Positions 8,549 through 16,926 of a stretch of DNA of 64,000 nt are shown here, piece after piece (the first letter of the stretch is position 1; the number at the start of each line of letters is the position of its first letter). The position numbers were made by a program, and so were the translations under genes. This DNA comes from JAMLHH01 sp035515235 (lineage in GTDB: Bacteria > Bacteroidota > Bacteroidia > Chitinophagales > JADIYW01). The notes beneath the pieces are model-generated. The model was not told the origin of the DNA. It saw nothing but the letters and a program-made list of their open reading frames with translations, and searched no databases. Where the stretch lies: assembly GCA_035515235.1 (NCBI GenBank), contig DATJBS010000022.1, positions 58,975 to 122,974 of the forward strand. The letters run 5' to 3'.

Positions 8549-9291
8549 AAATCGCACTCATTGGCTACGGCAAAATGGGAAAAGCCATAGAGGCTATTGC
8601 CCTAGAAAAAAATAAAAAAGCCGGGAAAAATCTTTACGAAATTGTCTTAAAAGTCGATGTCGATAATCGTAAAACTATTACCAAAGAGGAGTTAGCTGCA
8701 GTAGATGTGGCTATAGAATTCACTTCGCCTGAAACTGCTATCGAAAATATCAAATGGTGTTTTGATGCTAATGTTCCTATCGTAGTCGGAACAACAGGCT
8801 GGACTAAAGAACTTAAAAATATTCAAGAATTAGCTGCTGAAACAGATCAGTCTTTCTTATTTGCTCCTAATTATAGCATCGGTGTCAATATTTTCTTTGA
8901 GATCAATAGAAAACTAGCTGCTATCATGGATAATTATGAAGATTATGATGTAGATATGCTAGAGGTCCATCACACCGAAAAATTAGACTCTCCGAGTGGA
9001 ACGGCGCTTTTTGCTGCATTAGATGTATTGAAGAAAATTAAAAGAAAAGATAAATGGAAAAATGAAGCTTCAGAAAATAAAGCAACATTGTCTATTATCT
9101 CAGAAAGAACTCCGGATGTACCCGGTACACACGTTGTAACATACTCCTCACCTATTGATGATATAGAACTAAAACATACTGCACACAATAGAACAGGCTT
9201 CGCTTCTGGAGCATTATTGGCAGCAGAATGGTTGGTAGGAAAGAAAGGTTATTACTCAATGGAAGATGTTTTAGGATTTAACCAAGATTAG
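8545..9291 (+). CDS. dapB: 4-hydroxy-tetrahydrodipicolinate reductase
   Basis: A 248-residue enzyme of lysine and diaminopimelate biosynthesis. It reduces 4-hydroxy-tetrahydrodipicolinate to tetrahydrodipicolinate with NAD(P)H in the cytoplasm. Visible motifs are the N-terminal dinucleotide-binding GYGKMGKAIE, VVGTTGW in the middle, and the catalytic and substrate-binding block EVHHTEKLDSPSGTAL. Length is normal for the short Bacteroidetes DapB. It overlaps the preceding DUF5683 gene by 4 bases, implying translational coupling, and lepB starts 6 bases after its stop. Confidence 0.97.
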   Translation: MKIALIGYGKMGKAIEAIALEKNKKAGKNLYEIVLKVDVDNRKTITKEELAAVDVAIEFTSPETAIENIKWCFDANVPIVVGTTGWTKELKNIQELAAETDQSFLFAPNYSIGVNIFFEINRKLAAIMDNYEDYDVDMLEVHHTEKLDSPSGTALFAALDVLKKIKRKDKWKNEASENKATLSIISERTPDVPGTHVVTYSSPIDDIELKHTAHNRTGFASGALLAAEWLVGKKGYYSMEDVLGFNQD

Positions 9292-9297
9292 AAATTT

Positions 9298-10746
9298 ATG
9301 TTATCAATTATTGGAGTATTAGTACTGTATTGGGTATTGCACGTTTCCTTATGGGGAATGTTTGTCAAAGCAGGAAGACCGGGATGGCATTCTGTAATAC
9401 CAATATTACAAGACATGACTTTGTTAGAAATTATTGGTAAAAATAAATACAAAGCGTTTTGGGGACTGATACCTTATATTAATTTCCTATTCAATTTAAG
9501 TTGGTTATCCGATTTATTAAATTCATTCAATAGACGTTCATTTCTAGATCATTCATTGGGTATTTTATTTGGTTTCTTTTACTTTCCAATTTTAGCATTC
9601 CAAAAAACAGTACAATATGTTGGACCATCTACCATATTAGACAAACAAAACAAATACAAGAAATCCACTGGTAGAGAATGGGCAGATGCCATATTTTTCG
9701 CAATCATTGCAGCGTTTTTAATCAGAACATTTAATGTAGAAGCTTATAAAATTCCTTCTCAATCGATGGAGGGCACCTTACTCGCTGGAGACTTTTTGTT
9801 TGTTAGTAAAATGCATTATGGAGCGCGAGTTCCTATGACTCCGATTGCATTTCCTCTCGGACATCAGACTTTTCCAGGTACTGATATTAAATGCTATTTG
9901 GACAAACCTACCTTGCCCTACAAAAGATTGCCAGGGTTTCAAAAAGTAGAAAGAGGTGACGCTGTAGTTTTTAATTATCCAATGGAAGATGACAGACCGG
10001 TAGATAAAAAAACCAACTATATCAAAAGATGTGTAGGCTTACCTGGTGAAACTATCAGAGTAGTCAACAGTCAGGTTTTTATCGATGGAGACAAAATGAA
10101 AAACCCAGATCATTTGCAATATCAATATTTGGTAGCGACAGATGATCGAGGTTTGAATATGGAGTACCTTAAAAAACTAGATATCCAATCGGTAGAAATT
10201 AATCCTGTGGGAGAAAATCGATATGTGATGTTTTTAGAAGACAAACAAGCAGAATGTATTTCTAAAGCTGCGGGGATTACTCAAGTTCAAAAAATCACAA
10301 GCAATCCAGGAACAGTTGAATCCACTTGGGGAGTTTTCCCTAGTGACACTTCAAATTATAAATGGACAATTGATTTTTTCGGACCACTTTTAATTCCTAA
10401 AAAGGGGTTGACAATTCCTTTAAATAAAGAAAATATCGCTTTATACACTCGAGCAATACAAAACTATGAAGGCAATCTAGTTCAAGTGAATGGTGAGCAG
10501 ATTATCATCAATGGTCAAAATGCAGACAGTTATACTTTCCGTCAGGACTATTATTTTATGATGGGCGACAATCGACACAACTCTTTAGATTCTAGATATT
10601 GGGGATTTGTTCCTGAAGACCATATTGTAGGCAAAGCTTGGACAGTTTGGATGTGTATCCAACCAGAAGTAGGTTTCAGGACAGATAGATTAATGAAGTC
10701 TATCAATGGAGATGCAATTCAAAATAGCAAGATTTCTTGTCCATAA
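9298..10746 (+). CDS. lepB: Signal peptidase I, long Bacteroidetes form
   Basis: A 482-residue inner-membrane serine protease that removes signal peptides from exported proteins. The catalytic Ser is S156 in PSQSMEGTL and the general-base Lys is K243 in NYIKRCVGLPGE. The C-terminal box is GDNRHNSLDSRYWG. The N-terminal about 110 residues form several membrane segments (DUF5684-like), so it is longer than the E. coli enzyme. A large insertion lies between boxes D and E (about 255-410), a common trait of Bacteroidetes LepB. It is the last gene of the DUF5683-dapB-lepB operon. Confidence 0.95.
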   Translation: MLSIIGVLVLYWVLHVSLWGMFVKAGRPGWHSVIPILQDMTLLEIIGKNKYKAFWGLIPYINFLFNLSWLSDLLNSFNRRSFLDHSLGILFGFFYFPILAFQKTVQYVGPSTILDKQNKYKKSTGREWADAIFFAIIAAFLIRTFNVEAYKIPSQSMEGTLLAGDFLFVSKMHYGARVPMTPIAFPLGHQTFPGTDIKCYLDKPTLPYKRLPGFQKVERGDAVVFNYPMEDDRPVDKKTNYIKRCVGLPGETIRVVNSQVFIDGDKMKNPDHLQYQYLVATDDRGLNMEYLKKLDIQSVEINPVGENRYVMFLEDKQAECISKAAGITQVQKITSNPGTVESTWGVFPSDTSNYKWTIDFFGPLLIPKKGLTIPLNKENIALYTRAIQNYEGNLVQVNGEQIIINGQNADSYTFRQDYYFMMGDNRHNSLDSRYWGFVPEDHIVGKAWTVWMCIQPEVGFRTDRLMKSINGDAIQNSKISCP

Positions 10747-11423
10747 GTTTTGAGTTAATGGGATTATGATTTAATGTGCTGATGTGCTAATGCATTCAAA
10801 AAGTTTTAACTTCTGCTTGAGGTTTTACATTTATTTATCCTAATACCATACACCAAACCTCAACTACTAAAATTTGGGCGAGCCCCTTCGGGTCGGGCTA
10901 TCATTGCGTCTTCCCTCCATTACATTTCGGGTGATACTCCATTCTATCCCTCTCGCGGCGTTTTGCTAGAAACATATCATATAGAAACAGGTCATCCCTA
11001 CGGGATTTCGTATTGCAAAAATCAATCGTTCTGTATACATTTCTTCTATAAGCATGTCATCCCTACGGGATTTTATTTTTTAATATTTAACGAATTTGTC
11101 ATCCAGGAAGGATCTGTATACGAATTACAAAACGCAATACTCTGTCATTCTGAACCTTGTCCCATCGCTACCGCACGAATCCTTTCGTGTGGTATTCTGA
11201 ACCAGCCTGTCATTCTGAACCCGTCATTCTGAACTTGTTTCGGAATCTATGAATAATACTCTTGAGATTGCAAAACTCACCTGCCATGACACGAAAAAGT
11301 CCACAATGACTAATAGAAAAACTTAGACAATTTCCATAATAACTTTCTAAAGACTTTCTAAAGACTAAAACAAAATAGCCCTATCTTTAAGTAGCACCAT
11401 TTATTACTCAACATAAATGCATC
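10747..11423. other. Repeat-rich intergenic region
   Basis: 677 bases without a convincing gene. It contains a GC-rich imperfect hairpin (AGCCC...GGGCT, 10881-10899), two copies of an 18-base palindromic word (10991, 11056), TCATTCTGAAC words at 11152-11246, and a doubled ACTTTCTAAAG before the next gene (11342-11364). An 89-codon open frame across 10963-11232 is made of these repeats and is not credible as a gene. Confidence 0.65.
10991..11073. repeat. Pair of GTCATCCCTACGGGATTT palindromes
   Basis: Exact copies at 10991-11008 and 11056-11073, each able to fold as ATCCC-TAC-GGGAT. They look like REP-type units related in form to the GCTCC-TAC-GGAGC hairpins at 12.7-12.9 kb. Confidence 0.7.
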
Positions 11424-11882
11424 ATGACTAAAAAGATTCTCATCATTTACCATTCACAAAAGGGACATACGCAACGATTAGCTCAAGCTTCTTACCAAGG
11501 CGTAAATAAAGAAAGTGACATAGAAGTTCGACAAAAAAAAGCACTCGACGCTAACTTAGAAGATGTCATTTGGGCAGACGGTGTCATATTAGCCACACCA
11601 GAATACTTTGGAAATATGTGTGGAGCTCTAAAAGACTTCTTTGACAGAACCTACTACCATGCTCGAAACATAGAAATCAATAAACCTTATGCATTAATCA
11701 TCAGTTGTGAAAACGATGGCACCAACGCCGAAAGAAACGTGCAAAGTATCGCTTCTAGTTATACACTAAAGAAAGCTTTAGATACACTGATTGCAAAAGA
11801 TAATGATCATGAGAATGATTTAGTGAAGGCTGATGAACTCGGTCAAACCTTCGCTGCAGGATTGAGTTTGGGGATATTTTAA
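11424..11882 (+). CDS. Flavodoxin-like NAD(P)H-dependent FMN oxidoreductase
   Basis: A 152-residue flavodoxin-fold protein. The phosphate-binding loop is YHSQKGHTQRLA at residues 9-20, followed by VILATPEYFGNMCGALKDFF (about 54-73), which is the WrbA/NADPH-dependent FMN reductase type of isoalloxazine loop. It probably binds FMN and transfers electrons from NAD(P)H in the cytoplasm; the substrate is not predictable. It stands alone between two long intergenic regions. An approximate -7 box TATCTTTA lies about 45 bases upstream. Confidence 0.8.
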   Translation: MTKKILIIYHSQKGHTQRLAQASYQGVNKESDIEVRQKKALDANLEDVIWADGVILATPEYFGNMCGALKDFFDRTYYHARNIEINKPYALIISCENDGTNAERNVQSIASSYTLKKALDTLIAKDNDHENDLVKADELGQTFAAGLSLGIF

Positions 11883-12244
11883 AGAGACAAGATCTTTTAA
11901 CTTTATCTCATTCAAAACCTTTGCCTGCTGGATAAAAGTATTGGATTGGATATCATGAAATATTTCGTTCCTATGGAGCTATAATATCGCTCTTTCAGTG
12001 CTAAATACAGAACGCATCTACGAAGAAAATTTTCGATTTTAATTAATCAATTCTTTAAATAACATAAAAGATTTTTCATGAATCCAAAAATCAACATAAA
12101 ATAAAATGATGAGATTAAAATTGAGTAACTATCATCACACAAAAGAACAATTTAAATGATTATATTATAAATAGTAATAAACTATAAACTATTTAATAGT
12201 ATATAGAAGTGAAAAGTATTTATCAATATAAATAAATTTAAAAT
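11883..12244. other. Intergenic region, AT-rich
   Basis: 362 bases with no gene I can support. A TTCCTATGGAGCT word near 11970 resembles the GCTCCTACGGAGC repeat family of 12.7 kb. The right half is very AT-rich and probably holds the promoter of the next gene. Confidence 0.5.
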
Positions 12245-12601
12245 ATGATAGTAGCTCTGAGTGACACTGATAAAAAAGTGTCTAGATATCAAACGTTTAT
12301 GAGTAGGTCACTATTGCCATTAGCTATCAATGACGACGAATTGAATGGTTTAAATTTTAAAGATCTAATTGATTCAGAAAATGAAGTATGTGATTTGGAT
12401 CTAATTGATTCTATACAATTAAGTCTTATAAAAAAGAAAATGCATGGAGCGATGAACGATTATCAATCTAATAAAAAAATTTCCATAAATAGTTTGCAAC
12501 TTATGGAAGCTTTAAGCAGTAGAATAAATCGCTGCCCATCATCTGAGAAGTTAAATTATATCATTTCAATCACAAATGAGCTCACTAATAATTTAGCTTA
12601 A
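12245..12601 (+). CDS. Hypothetical protein, 118 residues
   Basis: I do not recognise this protein. It has no signal peptide or membrane segment. It is mostly predicted helical with an acidic middle (DDELNGLNFKDLIDSENE) and a C-terminal region rich in Leu and Ser. It starts with ATG at 12245 in an AT-rich context with no visible ribosome binding site. It is flanked by long repeat-bearing intergenic DNA on both sides. The uninterrupted frame in AT-rich sequence favours a real gene, but only moderately. Confidence 0.5.
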   Translation: MIVALSDTDKKVSRYQTFMSRSLLPLAINDDELNGLNFKDLIDSENEVCDLDLIDSIQLSLIKKKMHGAMNDYQSNKKISINSLQLMEALSSRINRCPSSEKLNYIISITNELTNNLA

Positions 12602-13165
12602 AGAAGATATTGACCTCTATAAGAAATCTTTATTCGTTGAAGTTAATTAAAGGAATTATTATAAATTATGTCGCTCCTACGGAGCTCATATTTGAAATAA
12701 GTCCAACAATAATCAACATGATGTAATTTCATTCTTGAATACAGTTCCCACAACGGAGCTCATATTTGAAATAAGTCCAAAAAGAATCAAATTGATATAA
12801 TTTAATTCTTGAAAACAGAGCGCTACTACGGAGCTAATATTTGAAATAATTTTATCAAAACACCATATTAATAAACATAGCTCCGTAGGAGCCTTACTGT
12901 TTATAACAATAAACAAAATCACCATCAAAAAGCCCCTTAGGGCGACCTATTTAAAAATCAAAAGGATAAATACTAATAAATAATTCACCTCAATAGTACA
13001 CCTACTGCATTTGCGCAGAATATAACATCGAGTAGCACATTTTAAAATCTGACAATTATATTTAAAATCATTCTTCAATTTTTATTGCATCTTTTCAAAT
13101 AGATGTATTATATTAATATACTCATTCATATAGGATCTTAATTGAAACACGCAAATAGATAAAAG
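12602..13165. other. Intergenic region with tandem repeats and hairpins
   Basis: 564 bases. The left half contains the approximately 75-base tandem repeats and inverted GCTCC-TAC-GGAGC hairpins. A short GCCC-CTTA-GGGC hairpin lies at about 12932-12944. The right half (12960-13165) is AT-rich with no feature I can name apart from the presumed esterase promoter. Confidence 0.6.
12681..12860. repeat. Imperfect tandem repeat, unit about 75 bases
   Basis: Units start at 12681, 12755 and 12830 (the last partial) with GGAGCT(C/A)ATATTTGAAATAA. Each is preceded by a CTAC/CAAC word, and unit 1 has the full hairpin GCTCC-TAC-GGAGC at 12673-12685. The same hairpin occurs in inverse orientation at 12880-12892. 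Confidence 0.75.
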
Positions 13166-14305
13166 ATGTACCAAAAGTTACTTGCATATTTAGTCATACT
13201 AGCTATAACTCCTACCCTTTTAATGGCTAATTGGGAAAACAAATCATTTGAAATGGACGGATATTTACGGGAATATCGTGTATATACTCCTCAAGATTAT
13301 GACCCCTCCAAAACCTATTCTTTAGTAGTCGGAATACATGGTTTAGGCGACAATATGGTGAACTTTTCAAATATCCTTAGGGAATTTAGTTTTATAGCAG
13401 ATACTGCAGATATAATTCTAGCTTATCCTCAAGGGCTCCCAAATTTTTTGTTAGGTACCGGTTGGAATTCTGGAGCAGGAATGTTGGGAATATATCCTAG
13501 TGAGTTTGTCGACGACGTAGCTTTTATTAATGCAGTCACAGATAGTATGCAGACTAATTATTCTATTGTAAAGGAACAAACCTATTTATTCGGATTTTCT
13601 AATGGTGGGTATATGGTTCAAAAAATAGCTTGTGAATCCAATGACAGATACGCTGCTATAGCTTCTATTGCTGGAACTTTAGGAAATAAAATAAAATCAT
13701 GTAATCCTGAGAGGAAAATACCCATATTGCATTTTCATGGTACTGCGGATATTAACGTGAACTATTATAATCCACCGATGGGAAAGTCTGTGAGTTCGCT
13801 GATGAGATTATGGTCAGGCAATTATAATTGCTCAGAATATGAAGTGATCAAACTTCCAGACACCCAGTCAGATGGCTATACCGTAGAGCATCATATTTAT
13901 AAAGATTGTGACGAAAGACTAGAACTTTTCAAAGTGAATAATGCTATGCATATTATTCTGAATAGAACAAATGATATTAGCTATTCTGATGAAATGTGGA
14001 AATTTTTTAGTTATAAAAAAGATACTTCTATAACAACAGGCGTACGTAATCATCAATCTAACCATATAAATATTTATCCGAATCCAGCACAAGATATTGT
14101 CAAAATTAACTTACAAAATTTTGAGCGTCCGCATCAATTAGTAGTAAGCATTTGGGATTATACTGGAAAGAAAATTCAAAATTTGACAAATAACTTATCT
14201 GGTGATTATCTGTTGGATTGTAGAAATTTCCCCAATGGAATCTACCTCATTATCGCTCAAGATGAACATAGATACCTGAGTTCGAAATTCATTGTAAATA
14301 GATAA
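13166..14305 (+). CDS. Secreted PHB-depolymerase/feruloyl-esterase-like hydrolase with T9SS sorting domain
   Basis: A 379-residue protein. Residues 1-21 are a Sec signal peptide. Residues about 25-280 are an alpha/beta hydrolase of the polyhydroxybutyrate depolymerase/LpqC/feruloyl esterase family, with the oxyanion HGLGDN segment near 58. The nucleophile S145 lies in GFSNGGYM, the likely acid D195 in HGTADINV and the His H262 in NNAMHII. Residues about 298-379 form a type A T9SS C-terminal sorting domain (IYPNPAQDIVKINL, then GIYLIIAQ). It is therefore predicted to be exported through Sec and then T9SS to the surface or medium. The ester substrate is unknown. It is followed 16 bases later by the DUF6157 gene. 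Confidence 0.88.
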   Translation: MYQKLLAYLVILAITPTLLMANWENKSFEMDGYLREYRVYTPQDYDPSKTYSLVVGIHGLGDNMVNFSNILREFSFIADTADIILAYPQGLPNFLLGTGWNSGAGMLGIYPSEFVDDVAFINAVTDSMQTNYSIVKEQTYLFGFSNGGYMVQKIACESNDRYAAIASIAGTLGNKIKSCNPERKIPILHFHGTADINVNYYNPPMGKSVSSLMRLWSGNYNCSEYEVIKLPDTQSDGYTVEHHIYKDCDERLELFKVNNAMHIILNRTNDISYSDEMWKFFSYKKDTSITTGVRNHQSNHINIYPNPAQDIVKINLQNFERPHQLVVSIWDYTGKKIQNLTNNLSGDYLLDCRNFPNGIYLIIAQDEHRYLSSKFIVNR

Positions 14306-14321
14306 GAAAGTTTTAGCGAAA

Positions 14322-14738
14322 ATGAAAATCCACACCACCAATTACAAAAATACATTCATTGAAGTCGCAGAAGACTGTCCTATAAACATCTCAGAAGTTC
14401 CGCCATTAAAAGAAGATAAAAAGTCTGTTGCAAATTATCAGTTTGAAATATTGGATAAAAATCCATATAAATTCACTTCTGATGATGTATTATTTCAAGT
14501 TTTTGCCGAAAGAAATGATTTAACAAAAAGTGATTACTCCACTGAACGAGAAAAATTCTTTTCTAAAGGTCAATCCTGCTTCCGAGCCTCACCACTAGCT
14601 AAAAGATATGGATATGGAATTCACTTTGATGAAAATGGAAGAATTGCAATTTATGGGATTGAAACCGAAGAATACGCTAAGTTTGTGGCAGACGCTTCTA
14701 TACAAAAAGTAATGGCTATGCGCACTAAAAAGGCGTAA
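14322..14738 (+). CDS. DUF6157 family protein
   Basis: A 138-residue cytoplasmic protein starting MKIHTTNYKNTFIEVAEDCP. The N-terminal pattern HTTNYxNTFIxVAxDCP, the internal KSVANYQFE and the C-terminal RKxY-GIxFDxxGRIA-type segment fit DUF6157, a widespread family of unknown function. It is close behind the esterase gene but has no visible functional link to it. The start has a good ATG with an A-rich upstream. Confidence 0.78.
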   Translation: MKIHTTNYKNTFIEVAEDCPINISEVPPLKEDKKSVANYQFEILDKNPYKFTSDDVLFQVFAERNDLTKSDYSTEREKFFSKGQSCFRASPLAKRYGYGIHFDENGRIAIYGIETEEYAKFVADASIQKVMAMRTKKA

Positions 14739-14791
14739 AATCCATATTTAAAATAGGAAACATTTTCAATCATTCAATAGCATTCACTTCA

Positions 14792-15247
14792 ATGACCAAC
14801 GGATTTAAAATCATAGGAATATCTACTAGGACGACTAACCAAAACAATCAAGCTCAGCAAGATTTAGAAAATCTATGGAATCGTTTTTTTGCAGATAATA
14901 TTATGGGAAATATTCCTAATAAAGTCTCCAATGAAATCATAGCCATTTATACAGATTACAAAGTTGACTTTACAGAAGACTATACTACTATTATAGGTAT
15001 ACGTGTTTCTACTTTAGATGATATTCCTGCTGGTCTAATTGGACGTGAATTTGAAGGAGATCATTTTAAAAAATTTATAGCTAAAGGAGAAGTGCCTGAT
15101 GCTGTAGCAAATACTTGGAGGATAATTTGGCAAAAAGACAAAGAATTGAATCGAAAATATACTTATGATTTTGAAGTGTATGGAGAAAAATCTCAAAATG
15201 GTGAAAATTCAGAAGTCGATATTTTTATTGCTATTGAACAGCAATAA
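14792..15247 (+). CDS. GyrI-like / AraC effector-binding domain protein
   Basis: A 151-residue single-domain protein. It begins FKIIGISTRTTN, has the central GIRVSTLDDIPAGL segment and ends with EVDIFIAIE, all typical of stand-alone GyrI-like (Bacterial transcription activator effector-binding) domains. These bind small hydrophobic ligands or act as regulators without a DNA-binding part. It has no HTH region. It is the last gene on the plus strand before the convergent carboxyethylornithine-synthase-like gene. Confidence 0.8.
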   Translation: MTNGFKIIGISTRTTNQNNQAQQDLENLWNRFFADNIMGNIPNKVSNEIIAIYTDYKVDFTEDYTTIIGIRVSTLDDIPAGLIGREFEGDHFKKFIAKGEVPDAVANTWRIIWQKDKELNRKYTYDFEVYGEKSQNGENSEVDIFIAIEQQ

Positions 15248-15330
15248 ATTTTTTACATAACATCTAAAACGTCAACTTAAAAAACTGATTGACAGACATC
15301 TTTCTATATTATACAGCCCAACTAAAATCT

Positions 15331-16473
15331 TTATAAAAACTCATGCGGATAGACTGCACTACGATTTTGAAAGCGAAGAATATGATCTTTCACAATCACT
15401 CCTTGATCGATATTGATTGCATTCTTAATCGTATCATTTTCTAACCAAGCTTCCCGTCCACTTATCACAGAAGGAATATGAACAATCAAGGCTGCAGAAA
15501 TCGATCTCGAAGCACTTTCCCAAAAATAACTTGGCGTATGATCTACAGCATAGTAATCTATATTCTCAATAGAAATCATCGGATTCTTGAAAGTAGTAGG
15601 CGTCGCAAAATAAAATCCCATACCCTCATCACAACTGACATCAATAATTAGTGTTCCAGGTCTTAAGCTTGACTTTTCATCTTCATTGACATAGTTAATA
15701 GGATCATCGACATCTTGATAAGTACCATTAATAATAATTTCAGACTCATTGATTAAATCCAATAATGGTCGTTCTGAACCATCATGTTCCACTACAATAA
15801 GCCTAGGTTGATCACCTTCTACTTTTATCACTTGAACATAATGAACATCCAAAACCTCTTCTCGTACTTCGTGATTTGGTCTTTGAATACAAATCGTAAT
15901 ATCTCTAAATCCATGAGCTTTCAGAGCGTAAATCGCACCTCTACTCACTGCTCCAAAACTAAAAATTATCACCTTTCTCTGATTGCCATAATGACCATCT
16001 ATACCCTTAAGTTGAAGCGCATGAATGACTGCACTATATCCTGCAAGTTCATTGTTTTTATAAAAAGTATGTCGTCCTGCTTGACCACTTGGAGTCCAAA
16101 CGTACATGTCTTCAAAAGCAATTAAAGTCAATTTTTTATCTATAGCAATTTGAGTAATAGGCATTTGTTGGGCGCAGTGAGGATAGCCCCAAAGTGTACC
16201 ACCTTCCTTCAATTCTTCCAAATCAGACAATACCGGTTTAGCAATTATTACCGAACCAATATCAGATAGAATTTCACTTCGAGTAGTGATCCCACCTGTC
16301 AAAGCTGCAATTTCTTCATCCGAATAATTAAAAGGTAAACCATATCCTTTTTCAAAAATAAGTTGCTTTCTAATTCGTTCAGGAAGTCTAGTAAGGTGTT
16401 CTGGATGAATAGGAACTCTTTTTTCGTCCTCTTTTTGGGAAGTGCCAATAACACCCATAGTCAATAAAGTCAT
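15331..16473 (-). CDS. Alanine dehydrogenase/PNT-family enzyme, N5-(carboxyethyl)ornithine synthase-like
   Basis: A 380-residue enzyme with an N-terminal AlaDH/PNT domain (GVIGTSQKEDEKRVPIHPEH at 8-27 and LWGYPHCAQQ near 93). A Rossmann nucleotide-binding core follows (VIIFSFGAVSRGAIYALKAHG, about residues 169-189). The YPHCAQQ block and the long GYSAVIHAL helix resemble carboxyethylornithine synthase and related opine-type dehydrogenases more than canonical alanine dehydrogenase. It probably uses NAD(P)H for a reductive amination or its reverse on an amino acid; the substrate is undetermined. It is monocistronic, convergent with the preceding plus-strand genes. Confidence 0.72.
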   Translation of the reverse strand: MTLLTMGVIGTSQKEDEKRVPIHPEHLTRLPERIRKQLIFEKGYGLPFNYSDEEIAALTGGITTRSEILSDIGSVIIAKPVLSDLEELKEGGTLWGYPHCAQQMPITQIAIDKKLTLIAFEDMYVWTPSGQAGRHTFYKNNELAGYSAVIHALQLKGIDGHYGNQRKVIIFSFGAVSRGAIYALKAHGFRDITICIQRPNHEVREEVLDVHYVQVIKVEGDQPRLIVVEHDGSERPLLDLINESEIIINGTYQDVDDPINYVNEDEKSSLRPGTLIIDVSCDEGMGFYFATPTTFKNPMISIENIDYYAVDHTPSYFWESASRSISAALIVHIPSVISGREAWLENDTIKNAINIDQGVIVKDHILRFQNRSAVYPHEFL

Positions 16474-16746
16474 GTATAATATTTAAAATTTAAACTGATC
16501 GTTGGTGTATATAATTAAAACACTGAACAGAATGCCCTAAATAGGCTACACAAAATTCTTAGAGTGAATTATTGTGGATTCTATAATATAAGCTTTTAAG
16601 AAATAATGCACTAATTCTTTAACAGTTTTTAGCTAAAGCATTGATAATGAATTAAGAAAGTTAATATCTTAGTAATAAGTTGAATTAACTTGATTATTCT
16701 GCATCAGAAATATCTAACTTTAAGTTTATCAATAAATATATAAACT

Positions 16747-16887
16747 ATGTTTGACTTCAGATTGAAAGTATTTGATAGAGTAGCCAAAAAACAAAATTTC
16801 ACTAAAGCTGCCAACGAATTAAATATTACTCCACCTGCAGTGAGCAAACATATTAAAGAAATAGAACAGCAACCACACACCAAATAA
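16747..16887 (+). pseudogene. Truncated LysR-family regulator (HTH only)
   Basis: An open frame of 46 codons encodes only the N-terminal LysR helix-turn-helix: MFDFRLKVFDRVAKKQNF, then TKAANELNITPPAVSKHIK and EIEQQ. It then runs into unrelated residues (PHTK) and a TAA stop at 16885. The effector-binding domain, normally about 240 residues, is absent. It lies 39 bases upstream of a YeiH-type exporter gene, a place where a LysR regulator is commonly found. I read it as the relic of that regulator after an internal deletion. The 270 bases before it (16474-16746) hold no other gene. Confidence 0.75.
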
Positions 16888-16926
16888 TAAAATTTGTATC
16901 ATAAATAAAATTGAAATTTAATTGTA

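Noticed and set aside
10963..11232. 89-codon open frame in the second repeat region
   Set aside because: It is built from repeated hairpin words, has no family resemblance and no start context; treated as chance.
12713..12928. 71-codon minus-strand frame across the 75-base repeats
   Set aside because: The frame follows the repeat units and has no independent support.
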